NCBI GenBank assembly: GCA_030652715.1 | Contig: JAUSQB010000179.1 | Location: 1 to 7,998 of the forward strand | Direction of reading: 5' to 3' | Length of the DNA: 7,998 nt | Source: Rugosibacter sp. | Lineage (GTDB): Bacteria; Pseudomonadota; Gammaproteobacteria; Burkholderiales; Rhodocyclaceae | Shown here: positions 1 to 5,990 of the stretch, in pieces | Layout of the letters: every line of letters begins with the position of its first letter | How positions within the stretch are numbered: the stretch's first letter is position 1 | The notes under the pieces: model-generated | Database searches by the model: none | The model's input: only the letters and a program-made list of their open reading frames with translations | Told to the model about the DNA's origin: nothing | Program-made: the position numbers and the translations under genes

Positions 1-2
1 GA

Positions 3-44
3 GCCCAGGTCGAGGAGCCACCGAATTCTGTTAACCGTTCTTGA
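3..44 (+). CDS. Possible 3' end of an upstream gene (partial)
   Basis: One forward frame entering from the left edge reads A-Q-V-E-E-P-P-N-S-V-N-R-S and stops at TGA 42-44, five bases before the stem of a terminator. That spacing suits the end of a coding region. A second frame stops at TAA 32-34 and would fit almost as well, so the frame is not proven. Too little is present to name a product. Confidence 0.22.
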   Translation, partial: AQVEEPPNSVNRS

Positions 45-48
45 ACTT

Positions 49-75
49 AGCCCAACCATCGCGGTTGGGCTTTTT
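49..75 (+). terminator. Rho-independent terminator of the upstream unit
   Basis: A perfect 9-bp stem, AGCCCAACC (49-57) and GGTTGGGCT (63-71), encloses a 5-base loop and is followed directly by a run of five T (71-75). There is no matching T run on the other strand, so it acts on rightward transcription. It ends the unit coming in from the left edge. It also argues against starting the next gene at the TTG at 41, because that reading frame would run straight through the hairpin. Confidence 0.85.
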
Positions 76-93
76 GCATTTCAGGGATCATAA

Positions 94-120
94 TTGCGAA
101 AGTCCGGGGCTCGATATAAG
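94..120 (+). promoter_or_regulatory. Candidate sigma-70 promoter for the small membrane protein gene
   Basis: TTGCGA (94-99) and TATAAG (115-120) are separated by 15 bases, which is shorter than the ideal 17. The -10 box matches the consensus at five of six positions. The site lies between the terminator at 49-75 and the gene at 212, where a new promoter is expected. The predicted start (about 126-128) falls inside a perfect palindrome. This is inference from motif matching only. Confidence 0.35.
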
Positions 121-133
121 GACTCCGGAGTCC
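120..133. promoter_or_regulatory. Perfect 14-bp palindrome GGACTCCGGAGTCC
   Basis: The sequence reads the same on both strands over 14 bases with no spacer. It abuts the candidate -10 box (115-120) and covers the predicted transcription start of the gene at 212. A dimeric repressor site would look like this, but no regulator is identified and a chance palindrome is possible. Confidence 0.35.
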
Positions 134-211
134 ATCACTACAGGTGCGCTCAAAAGGCAGGAAACAGCCAATAAGCACCCTACTCCAATAGCCGAATGCA
201 CTAAAACCAGC

Positions 212-472
212 ATGATTAAAAACTTATTTACCCTACTTATTGGTGTGACCCTGCTGATCCTGGGCTTCATGTTCTCGGTGGTGATACTCGCCATCATCGC
301 CGTGCTTGGTATAACGGCATGGGGTTACTTGTGGTGGAAGACACGAAAGCTCCGTCGGGCAATGCGTACGCAAGCTCCAGATGGGCAGATAATTGACGGC
401 GAAGCCATTGTTGTAGAGGAAGACCGAGAAGACACCAAAAATTCCCTACCAAACGACCCGCCTCGGCAGTAG
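212..472 (+). CDS. Small hydrophobic membrane protein of unknown function
   Basis: This is an 86-residue protein. Residues 1-40 are almost entirely hydrophobic (M-I-K-N-L-F-T-L-L-I-G-V and onward), long enough for one long or two short membrane segments, and end in W-G-Y-L-W-W. A basic stretch follows (K-T-R-K-L-R-R), then an acidic hydrophilic tail with D-G-E-A-I-V-V-E-E. The charge pattern suggests a membrane anchor with the tail in the cytoplasm. I chose the ATG at 212 because the frame is open upstream only through a terminator and without another start; no strong Shine-Dalgarno is visible. Similar short proteins with a D-G-E-A motif occur in betaproteobacteria as uncharacterised proteins (recalled, not searched). 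It stands alone, with no terminator recognised after it. Function unknown. Confidence 0.72.
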   Translation: MIKNLFTLLIGVTLLILGFMFSVVILAIIAVLGITAWGYLWWKTRKLRRAMRTQAPDGQIIDGEAIVVEEDREDTKNSLPNDPPRQ

Positions 473-589
473 CTGATCCCTTTAAAAGGTACTGTACTTT
501 ACAAACCGTTATCAGCCACCTTCAAGAATCCATAGTGCCGATTATCTGTCGGCTTGCCAATACAAATTCGTCAATACAGGCAACAGCCC

Positions 590-873
590 ATGAACACTTT
601 GCCCAAGTGTCTCCAATGTCGTTCGAATTTATCTACGAGTAGCCCAAGGAGCCACTGAGAGCCCCGATGACCGAAACGTCGTCTGCGATGCCCATGGTAT
701 CTTGCTTCAAGACGGCGATACCGTGTCGGTAAGCAAGGATATGAAGATCAAAGGTTCGTCGTCAGCGGTCAAGACTGGGACAAAAATCAAGAACATGTCG
801 GGTACAGTATCGTCGGCAAGATCGATGGTATGGCGCGATGCCGCTTCAATCAAAGTTCGTGAAGAAAGTATCG
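590..873 (+). pseudogene. phnA: Decayed PhnA/YjdM-type zinc-ribbon protein gene
   Basis: Pieces of a PhnA (YjdM) family protein lie in the right order but in changing frames. The ATG at 590 gives M-N-T-L-P-K-C-L-Q-C-R-S, the first half of the zinc ribbon. The frame then shifts to E-F-I-Y-E (625-639) and meets a stop. The second cysteine pair is lost or mutated: the stretch at 641-655 reads S-P-R-S-H where C-P-E-C-A-H is expected. The conserved core runs in a third frame from about 672 to 797, with D-G-D-T-V-S-V, K-D-M-K-I-K-G-S-S-S and K-T-G-T-K-I-K-N. The end continues as K-I-D-G in a further frame (803-832) and closes as S-K-F-V-K-K (850-867). The family is about 110 residues long. With several frame changes and a broken zinc site, no working product is expected. 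The name refers to phosphonate use, but this family's biochemical role is not settled. Confidence 0.85.
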
Positions 874-1073
874 TTTTTTCCCAGACCTGCTGACGAAAAA
901 CATCAGCATTTAGCATTGTCGACGCAGATATTGTCCTCGAAAAGCATACGTCATGTCTGCGTGTTGCCGTGTTGCCAGCGCCGACTTTCCCACAATGCCA
1001 TGTGCCTGCCACGGCGTCGTTAAGAGCAGATAAGAAGTTGGATTAATGCGCGAATTTTCGATCTATTGCCCTG
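874..1073. other. Intergenic stretch without recognisable gene
   Basis: Between the end of the phnA remnant and the histone-gene terminator there are about 200 bases. Short open frames exist on both strands, but none has a start with a ribosome binding site or a protein pattern I recognise. A further 59 bases (1114-1172) separate the terminator stem from the histone-like gene's stop codon. This is probably eroded or spacer DNA left from the decay of phnA. Confidence 0.5.
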
Positions 1074-1113
1074 AAAAAATAAAAAGCGCGTGCTGATTTA
1101 ACAGCACGCGCTT
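1074..1113 (-). terminator. Strong rho-independent terminator of the histone-like gene
   Basis: A perfect 12-bp GC-rich stem (1084-1095 with 1102-1113) carries a 6-base loop. On the minus strand it is followed by TTTTTATTTTTT (1085 down to 1074). It lies about 60 bases beyond the stop codon of the leftward histone-like gene, and no other minus-strand gene ends here. Confidence 0.9.
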
Positions 1114-1172
1114 GCATTTCAACCCGACACACGACTGCTTTTAAATAAAACAACCGCTTGCCAGGGTTTTCC

Positions 1173-1763
1173 TTATGGGCGGGACCCAGTAGGAAAAGGC
1201 CAGGCAGCCGCAGGGTTAAGTGAAGACTTTAACCCCGGTGTTGCGGCGGTTGATGGTTTTGCAGCGGGTTTTGCAACAGGTTTTGCAGCGGATTTCTTAG
1301 CGACAACTTTCTTGGCAGCTGGCTTTGCGGCTGGCTTCTTGGCGACCGGGCTAGCGGCTGGTTTTTTGGCTGCTACTGCCTTTGCAACTGGTTTTTTAGC
1401 AGCCACTTTTTGTACGGCTGGCTTCTTAGCAGCCACTTTCTTTGCCACCGGTTTTTTGGCGGCGACTTTTTGTACGGCTGGCTTCTTGGCAGCAACTTTC
1501 TTTACCACCGGTTTTTTGGCGGCCACTTTTTTCACTGCTGGTTTTTTGGCAGCGACTTTTTTGACAACTGGTTTTTTAGCCGCTACTTTTTTTACGACTG
1601 GCTTCTTTGCAGCAACCTTAGTGGCAACCTTCGCTGCCGCTGGTTTTTTAGCAACCACTTTCTTGGCAACCACTTTCTTGGCAACTACTTTCTTGACTGC
1701 TGGTTTTTTGGCAGCGGGCTTCTTCGCTGCCGGTGCCGTGGCTATTTTCTTCTTTACAACCAT
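1173..1763 (-). CDS. Histone H1-like lysine/alanine-rich repeat protein
   Basis: The 196-residue protein is made almost wholly of K, A, P and V. It opens M-V-V-K-K-K-I-A, has three V-V-A-K-K units (residues 26-40), then nine tandem 10-residue units of the form K-V-A-A-K-K-P-V-V-K (residues 49-138), then a looser A-K-P/A-A-K region. It ends in the distinctive L-N-P-A-A-A-W-P-F-P-T-G-S-R-P. This composition matches bacterial H1-like nucleoid proteins of the AlgP/BpH1 kind, which bind DNA through their charged, unstructured tails; here that role is inferred from composition. The start at 1763 is fixed by AGGAG (1775-1771) seven bases upstream; an in-frame start at 1847 would read through the 5' leader. 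It has its own candidate promoter and a strong terminator, so it is likely a single-gene unit. The repeats are prone to length change. Confidence 0.9.
   Translation of the reverse strand: MVVKKKIATAPAAKKPAAKKPAVKKVVAKKVVAKKVVAKKPAAAKVATKVAAKKPVVKKVAAKKPVVKKVAAKKPAVKKVAAKKPVVKKVAAKKPAVQKVAAKKPVAKKVAAKKPAVQKVAAKKPVAKAVAAKKPAASPVAKKPAAKPAAKKVVAKKSAAKPVAKPAAKPSTAATPGLKSSLNPAAAWPFPTGSRP
1350..1619 (-). repeat. Nine tandem 30-bp units encoding K-V-A-A-K-K-P-x-x-K
   Basis: Within the histone-like gene, residues 49-138 form nine consecutive 10-residue units. Positions 8-10 vary as V-V-K, A-V-K, A-V-Q or V-A-K; the first unit is identical in protein to the second, and A-V-Q and V-A-K units alternate in the later half. 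The alternation suggests that a 20-residue double unit was duplicated. Codon choice differs between units (for example different alanine and lysine codons), so the array is not freshly expanded. Confidence 0.88.
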
Positions 1764-1816
1764 GGTGATTCTCCTTAACAAGTTAACAGGGAAGAGCCGC
1801 TTCTTTATGTTCAATA

Positions 1817-1832
1817 CAACCCAATTGGGTTG
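1817..1832. promoter_or_regulatory. Perfect 16-bp palindrome CAACCCAATTGGGTTG
   Basis: This uninterrupted palindrome lies 54 bases upstream of the histone-like gene's start codon. It coincides with the predicted transcription start of the candidate promoter at 1839-1867. In that position it could serve as an operator or as a short hairpin at the 5' end of the leader. No binding protein can be named from the sequence. Confidence 0.45.
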
Positions 1833-1838
1833 ATGTGG

Positions 1839-1867
1839 ATTATCCATGGCTTTAATGCAATTGAAAA
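1839..1867 (-). promoter_or_regulatory. Candidate sigma-70 promoter of the histone-like gene
   Basis: On the minus strand, TTTTCA (1867-1862) and GATAAT (1844-1839) are 17 bases apart. The -10 box matches at five of six positions and the -35 at four of six. Transcription would begin near 1832, giving a leader of about 70 bases before the ATG. It lies beyond the hairpin that follows ampD, so the histone-like gene can be transcribed on its own. Confidence 0.45.
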
Positions 1868-1960
1868 CAATGAATTCCGCCCGTTTATCCGCCTATCAAT
1901 TTGATTTGGTTTACGCACTGGCACCGAATAATTAATGCATTCAGCATATTATTACTTGCC

Positions 1961-1998
1961 AAAAATTATTTAGCGCGCATGGCTCGTGCCATGTGCGC
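1961..1998 (-). terminator. Hairpin after ampD, probable terminator of the pil-ampD operon
   Basis: An 11-bp stem (1973-1983 with 1988-1998, one G-U pair) has a 4-base loop and lies 18 bases past the ampD stop. On the minus strand it is followed by TAAATAATTTTT, a T-rich but interrupted tract. It is the only strong hairpin between ampD and the histone-like gene, so it probably ends the operon, possibly incompletely. Confidence 0.55.
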
Positions 1999-2016
1999 GT
2001 CAAAAAAAGCGGTGTT

Positions 2017-2577
2017 TCACCTCAATGACTCTGCTGGATAAATTACGCTATTCCAGTCAAACAAAGGCCCCGGGTCTGTTTTACGTCCGGAAGCTATCTC
2101 ACTGTGAGCAACAACGGCCCGTAGGCGGTGGCGTATCCGCAGATCAGCCAGTACTGAGTTGAGCGTTGCGTATTGCGCTTTTTCAAAAGGCAGCTCGTCG
2201 CAACCTTCCAGTTCAATGCCGATTGAAAAATCATTGCATCGCTCACGGCCGGCCCATTCAGAAACTCCTGCATGCCATGCGCGTTTCCACAGAGAGACGA
2301 ATTGAATCAATTCGCCATTACGCCGTATTAAAAAATGGGCCGAAACCCGCAGGCTGGATATTTCACGATAATAAGGGTGATCTTCCGGGTTTAACTGGTT
2401 AGTAAACAAATCAATAATGCCCTGTCCGCCAAAGATTCCAGGTGGCAAACTGATGGCATGGATGACCACAAGGCAAATATCATTGTCTATCGGGCGATCG
2501 TCAAAATTTGGCGAAAGAATGCGCTGAGCTTCAGGCAACCACCCACCATTTTGTTCATGGGCTGGCAAGGGACTCAT
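2017..2577 (-). CDS. ampD: 1,6-anhydro-N-acetylmuramoyl-L-alanine amidase, AmpD type
   Basis: The 186-residue protein belongs to the N-acetylmuramoyl-L-alanine amidase (Amidase_2) family and has AmpD length. The zinc ligands expected from AmpD are all present: H40 in V-V-I-H-A, H158 in V-A-H-S-E-I-A, and D168 in K-T-D-P-G-P. The catalytic E122 (G-I-E-L-E-G) and K166 are also kept. The N-terminus (G-W-L-P-E-A, then S-P-N-F-D-D-R-P) fits AmpD, and there is no signal peptide, so it acts in the cytoplasm. In known bacteria AmpD removes the stem peptide from 1,6-anhydro-MurNAc during wall recycling; its loss raises AmpC beta-lactamase in species with AmpR, and no ampC or ampR is visible here. The start codon overlaps the pilR stop as ATGA (2574-2577) and has no clear Shine-Dalgarno, so translation is probably coupled to pilR. 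Confidence 0.93.
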   Translation of the reverse strand: MSPLPAHEQNGGWLPEAQRILSPNFDDRPIDNDICLVVIHAISLPPGIFGGQGIIDLFTNQLNPEDHPYYREISSLRVSAHFLIRRNGELIQFVSLWKRAWHAGVSEWAGRERCNDFSIGIELEGCDELPFEKAQYATLNSVLADLRIRHRLRAVVAHSEIASGRKTDPGPLFDWNSVIYPAESLR

Positions 2578-3935
2578 TCGTTCATGCTCAGACGAGCCAT
2601 CCGATAGCGTAGTGAGCGAAAAGTCACCCCAAGCAAACGAGCAGCCGCAGTACGATTATTATGCGTGTCTTTAAGCGCATCCAGGATCATCTGACGTTCA
2701 ACCTGATCCAATGTGTCCTGCAATGTTGTCACAGTTGCTGTTGGTACGTTTCCGGGACGAGATGACAATAAACCGAGATCAGCGACTTCGATATAGTTGC
2801 CGTTCATCAAGGCCAAAGCCCGCTCGAGCGTATTTTCGAGTTCTCGCACATTCCCGGGGAACGGATGGGCCTGCAACTCCTTTAAAGCGGCAAGGGAAAG
2901 CAATGGCGGCCTTATGCCAGCTGCATGAGCCAGCCTGCCAAGAATATGCGTTGCCAGCAATGGGATATCTGTATGGCACTCCCGTAGTGCAGGCATGCGC
3001 AGCTCAATCACATTCAGCCGGTAAAAAAGATCCTGACGAAAATGCCCCTCATCAACCAGTGCTTTGATGTCTTTATGTGTCGCGCAGATCACGCGGACAT
3101 CAACATCGTCTTCGGTTGGCGCGCCTATCTTGCGCACACGCTTTTCCTGAATCACACGCAACAGTTTTACTTGCATGGCCAAAGATAAATCCGCCACTTC
3201 GTCGAGAAACAATGTTCCTCCGTTGGCCGCCTGAAAAAAACCGTCCCGATCTTCATTGGCGCCCGTAAACGCACCTCGACGATAACCGAAGAACTCGCTC
3301 TCCATCAGATTTTCCGGAATAGCGCCGCAATTTACCGGCACAAATGCACGGCCACGACGCGCACCGAGCTGATGAATTAATTGTGCAGCCAACTCCTTAC
3401 CGCTTCCAGATTCCCCTGTAATATGGACGGGGGCTTGACTGCGAGCGACGCGCTCAATAAGCGTACGCACCTGCTGCATCGCGGAGGATTCACCAAGAAG
3501 CCTGGCATCAGCGCTTGCTCCAGGAGATGGCTCTTCCCCTGATAACTCTAATACCAGCTTGACCAAACTTCTTAGCTGATCCAGCGACACTGGCTTTGTG
3601 ACGTAATCAAAAGCGCCTTCTTTCAGTGCCGCAACCGCATTTTCCGTGCTGCCATACGCTGTCACCACAGCCACCGGCAAGTCAGTTATTGTTTCGTTAA
3701 CATGGCGCACCAAGTCCAGTCCCGTGCCATCCGGCAACCGCATATCCGTCAGGCAAAGCTGGTAGCGATGATTTGCCAGCATGGTGCGAGCTTCGGCCAG
3801 AGTTCCTGCGCAATCCACATCAAGCCCCATGCGGACAAGTGTCAGGTCAAGCAATTCACGAATGTCTGCCTCGTCATCCACAATTAAAATGCGATTGGCT
3901 TCCCCGCGCCGCCGACGCTGCGCTTTTAAAGACAT
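2574..3935 (-). CDS. pilR: Sigma-54-dependent response regulator PilR
   Basis: The 453-residue protein has the NtrC layout. The receiver domain (about 15-125) has the acidic pair D20-D21, phosphoacceptor D64 in L-T-D-M-R-L-P-D-G, T92 and K114. The AAA+ domain (about 146-370) has Walker A G-E-S-G-S-G-K-E (174-181), the sigma-54 contact loop G-A-F-T-G-A (221-226), Walker B T-L-F-L-D-E (241-246) and the arginine-finger stretch F-R-Q-D-L-F-Y-R-L-N (299-308). A Fis-type helix-turn-helix lies at about 426-449 (N-N-R-T-A-A-A-R-L-L-G-V). All key residues are intact, so it should be able to activate sigma-54 promoters when phosphorylated. The start at 3935 has AAGGAG four bases upstream and overlaps the pilS stop by 10 bp. 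PilR is preferred to NtrC because the partner kinase has six membrane segments and because of the PP0621 and ampD neighbours. In known systems PilR controls pilA; no pilA lies here. Confidence 0.92.
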   Translation of the reverse strand: MSLKAQRRRRGEANRILIVDDEADIRELLDLTLVRMGLDVDCAGTLAEARTMLANHRYQLCLTDMRLPDGTGLDLVRHVNETITDLPVAVVTAYGSTENAVAALKEGAFDYVTKPVSLDQLRSLVKLVLELSGEEPSPGASADARLLGESSAMQQVRTLIERVARSQAPVHITGESGSGKELAAQLIHQLGARRGRAFVPVNCGAIPENLMESEFFGYRRGAFTGANEDRDGFFQAANGGTLFLDEVADLSLAMQVKLLRVIQEKRVRKIGAPTEDDVDVRVICATHKDIKALVDEGHFRQDLFYRLNVIELRMPALRECHTDIPLLATHILGRLAHAAGIRPPLLSLAALKELQAHPFPGNVRELENTLERALALMNGNYIEVADLGLLSSRPGNVPTATVTTLQDTLDQVERQMILDALKDTHNNRTAAARLLGVTFRSLRYRMARLSMNE

Positions 3936-5509
3936 AACTCTCCTTCCAGCGTTATTCGAAAATGTGCGCCAGGCGCATTCGACAACAATTCCAGGCGCGC
4001 TTTATTCGCCTCGCACAACTCTCGCGCAATATAGAGCCCAAGGCCTGTCCCCGCACCATGTGTCGTAAAAAAAGGTTCGAGAACCTGTGCGCGCAAATGT
4101 TCTTCAATCCCGCTACCATCATCACTGATGTGCAGCTCCATGGAACTCGCCCTGATGATCTTGGCATGAACTCGAATCGCACCTTCGGCATCGCTGGCAT
4201 ACCGCAATGCATTTACCAGAAGATTCCATAGCACCCGGTGCAGATGTCCGCGATCAAACCACACCTTCAGGCCATCCGCCTCCATGACTCGAATACGGCT
4301 TGCTGCTGAGGCGTCATGCAGGAATATTTCCTCCATAAAACCATGGATGAATCTCGTCCAGTCAATCAGCTCAGGTGATATCCGGTCGCGGCGACCGACC
4401 TCCAGCACTTCAGTAACCAGGCGATTAAGGCGCAGGGTATTGTCGTGCACAATACAGGCAAGTCGTTGTCGAACGAAATCCGTATCGTCCTCAGCCAAGA
4501 GCTCTGCCGCATGACTGATCGCTGCCAGTGGATTACGGATTTCGTGCGCCAGGTTTGTCGTCAACCGACCAAGCGCTGCGAGCTTGATCTGTTGCGACTG
4601 AAAGTTCACCTGCGCCATGTCTTCCAGATACAGTAAAGAATCTCCCAGCGTGCTCGAAGGTGGTAAGTAACGTACCCGCAACTGGCGATTTGTTTCCCGA
4701 AAAAAAAGGGTTTCCGTCAGCTCAATCTGATGTTCTTGCCAAACCCAAAAACGTTCCGCCAATAATCCGCTCAGAGGTTGCGAGTTATCCTGCAATGACA
4801 TATCCAGCAAAATGCGAGCTTGCGGATTACTCATATGCACCTGTCCTTCGCTATTGATCACCAGCACGCCGCCTTCCATATCGCGAATAATTTGCTCGCT
4901 GACTCTTAATTGCGCATCGAGTTGTTGCCCACGTTCAAGCGCCAGAAGTTCGTTGGTCACTACGCGTTTTGCCAGCAGCCGGGCTGCAATTGCCGCTGCA
5001 AAAAAAGCCAGGCAGGTAATGCCCGCACTGAAAAAATCAGCGGGTTCACTATCCATCACCAACGCCCACCAACCTTCTTCTAGCAATACGGCAACCGAGG
5101 CTAGCGCCGCATAAAACAAGACCATGCGCCCCTGACCTACCAGTCCGGCCCCGGAAACCACAACCAGCAACAATGTCGCGATCCCGCTTTTTTGACCGCC
5201 GCTTGCAAACATCATGAGCGTCAAGACCAGGATATCGGTTACCACATGGAGTGTCAGCTGCATATCAAAATGACGTACATGCCGTATCTGCATTACTAAA
5301 AAAACGACTGAAAGCAACAAATAGATACTGGCAACATCGCGGAATAAACGGGCATTCTGAGCACCCAGACTCACCGCATCATCAAATATCACGACCACGC
5401 CCAGAAAAAACAGGGCAAGACTCAATCGGTAGACCGAAAAAAACAGCAAGGAGCGCCAGAAAGAGGCAGGGGTTTGATTAACCTCTGTCGCCAGATAGCG
5501 ATTTATCAT
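3926..5509 (-). CDS. pilS: Membrane sensor histidine kinase PilS
   Basis: The 527-residue protein has six hydrophobic segments (about 20-42, 61-75, 85-103, 109-127, 130-146 and 159-181), the PilS membrane arrangement. A PAS-like segment (about 202-240, with G-G-V-L-V-I-N-S-E-G) follows. Then comes the HisKA domain with phosphoacceptor H322 in L-A-H-E-I-R-N-P-L. The ATPase domain holds the N box around N433 (N-L-L-V-N-A-L-R-Y-A), G1 D-D-G-S-G (463-467), the F box E-P-F-F-T-T (478-483) and G2 G-T-G-L-G-L (487-492). In Pseudomonas, PilS senses pilin in the membrane and phosphorylates or dephosphorylates PilR. I chose ATG 5509 because it overlaps the preceding stop as ATGA and has AGGGGGTGA five bases upstream; an in-frame start at 5545 would lie deep inside the upstream gene. 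It is the second gene of the four-gene operon. Confidence 0.92.
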   Translation of the reverse strand: MINRYLATEVNQTPASFWRSLLFFSVYRLSLALFFLGVVVIFDDAVSLGAQNARLFRDVASIYLLLSVVFLVMQIRHVRHFDMQLTLHVVTDILVLTLMMFASGGQKSGIATLLLVVVSGAGLVGQGRMVLFYAALASVAVLLEEGWWALVMDSEPADFFSAGITCLAFFAAAIAARLLAKRVVTNELLALERGQQLDAQLRVSEQIIRDMEGGVLVINSEGQVHMSNPQARILLDMSLQDNSQPLSGLLAERFWVWQEHQIELTETLFFRETNRQLRVRYLPPSSTLGDSLLYLEDMAQVNFQSQQIKLAALGRLTTNLAHEIRNPLAAISHAAELLAEDDTDFVRQRLACIVHDNTLRLNRLVTEVLEVGRRDRISPELIDWTRFIHGFMEEIFLHDASAASRIRVMEADGLKVWFDRGHLHRVLWNLLVNALRYASDAEGAIRVHAKIIRASSMELHISDDGSGIEEHLRAQVLEPFFTTHGAGTGLGLYIARELCEANKARLELLSNAPGAHFRITLEGELCL

Positions 5510-5733
5510 TTTTTCACCCCCTGCAGGCGGTGGGCTTCGCAACAATAAAACTCAAGGGTGCCGGACGCATGATGATCGACAATCGCCTCGGATTGCGGAA
5601 TGTACATTCCGCAGTGAGCGCACGGAACCATTCCTTCCGGTAGCCGAACATTGGATGGTGGCCGTCGTCTCTTCCTGGAAAAGCGAAAATAGAGGAAAAC
5701 AACAAATGCTACAAAAAGAAGTAATTTCGCCAC
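5506..5733 (-). CDS. PP0621-family small membrane-anchored Cys/His protein
   Basis: The 75-residue protein has one N-terminal membrane segment (residues 2-18, L-L-L-F-V-A-F-V-V-F-L-Y-F), then a strongly basic stop-transfer stretch R-K-R-R-R. Its soluble part carries C38-x2-C41 (C-A-H-C-G) and a second cluster Y-C-C-E-A-H (C64, C65, H68), a likely treble-clef or zinc-ribbon metal site facing the cytoplasm. This matches the PP0621 family, typically found beside pilS in betaproteobacteria and pseudomonads; its function is unknown. The start at 5733 is a GTG with no obvious Shine-Dalgarno. It is the first gene of the operon and overlaps pilS by 4 bp (ATGA, 5506-5509), which suggests a link to PilS production or signalling, but that is inference. 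Confidence 0.85.
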   Translation of the reverse strand: MAKLLLFVAFVVFLYFRFSRKRRRPPSNVRLPEGMVPCAHCGMYIPQSEAIVDHHASGTLEFYCCEAHRLQGVKK

Positions 5734-5744
5734 AATATCAAATA

Positions 5745-5772
5745 GTTATAATAAGTCCGATAATCGAAGCAA
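5745..5772 (-). promoter_or_regulatory. Candidate promoter of the PP0621-pilS-pilR-ampD operon
   Basis: On the minus strand, TTGCTT (5772-5767) and TATAAC (5750-5745) are 16 bases apart. The -10 box matches at five of six positions but the -35 at only three. If used, transcription would start about four or five bases before the GTG at 5733, giving an almost leaderless message, which agrees with the missing Shine-Dalgarno. Evidence is motif match and position only. Confidence 0.3.
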
Positions 5773-5822
5773 AGGAAGCCACCCTCCGGTATCTCCGTCT
5801 CGAAGGCAATATTTTCATGACT

Positions 5823-5842
5823 TTACTGTGGTAACACAGTAA
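5823..5842. repeat. 8-bp inverted repeat TTACTGTG-GTAA-CACAGTAA
   Basis: The arms match perfectly around a 4-base loop. There is no T run on either side, so it is not a standard terminator. It lies about 90 bases upstream of the operon's first gene on the minus strand and 50 bases before the small plus-strand ORF at 5892. It could be a protein binding site; nothing else supports a role. Confidence 0.4.
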
Positions 5843-5891
5843 CTCACCACCAATGTCTTGATCAATGTACACATTCTATGCAGTGGGGTGA

Positions 5892-5990
5892 ATGAGCGCT
5901 GAATACCGAATGGTCTGGCTGGTATATGGCGTTTTTTCTATTCTACCGATGATTTCAGTATCGTTAGGCCATGGAGCAAAAACCTGTTAA
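5892..5990 (+). CDS. 32-residue signal-peptide-like ORF, possibly a broken gene start
   Basis: ATG at 5892 follows GGGGTGA directly. The product begins M-S-A-E-Y-R-M-V-W-L, continues hydrophobic through about residue 25 and ends G-H-G-A-K-T-C. This resembles a secretion signal or single membrane segment cut short. A +1 frame opens before the stop (S-K-N-L-L-I-R-P-A-E-A) and stays open rightward past 6126, so a frameshifted secreted protein is possible. I do not recognise either part. It may equally be a chance ORF in a 390-base gap that otherwise holds nothing clear. Confidence 0.25.
   Translation: MSAEYRMVWLVYGVFSILPMISVSLGHGAKTC

Noticed and set aside
41..211. In-frame extension of the small membrane protein upstream to a TTG at 41
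   Set aside because: It would be translated through a perfect terminator hairpin and a palindrome, has no ribosome binding site, and its residues do not look like a signal or domain.
707..1012. 101-codon minus-strand frame over the phnA remnant
   Set aside because: It is antisense to the clear PhnA core and has no recognisable motif.
1173..1763. Histone-gene 30-bp repeats as a CRISPR-like or satellite array
   Set aside because: The units are contiguous, in frame and encode a known repeat protein type; there are no unique spacers.
1312..1833. Long plus-strand frame rich in G-F-L-A-A-T
   Set aside because: It is the mirror of the lysine/alanine repeat gene on the other strand; its repetitiveness comes from the histone-like codons, and it has no ribosome binding site.
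1764..1847. 28-residue N-terminal extension of the histone-like protein
   Set aside because: It crosses the candidate leader, the palindrome and the Shine-Dalgarno that serves the ATG at 1763.
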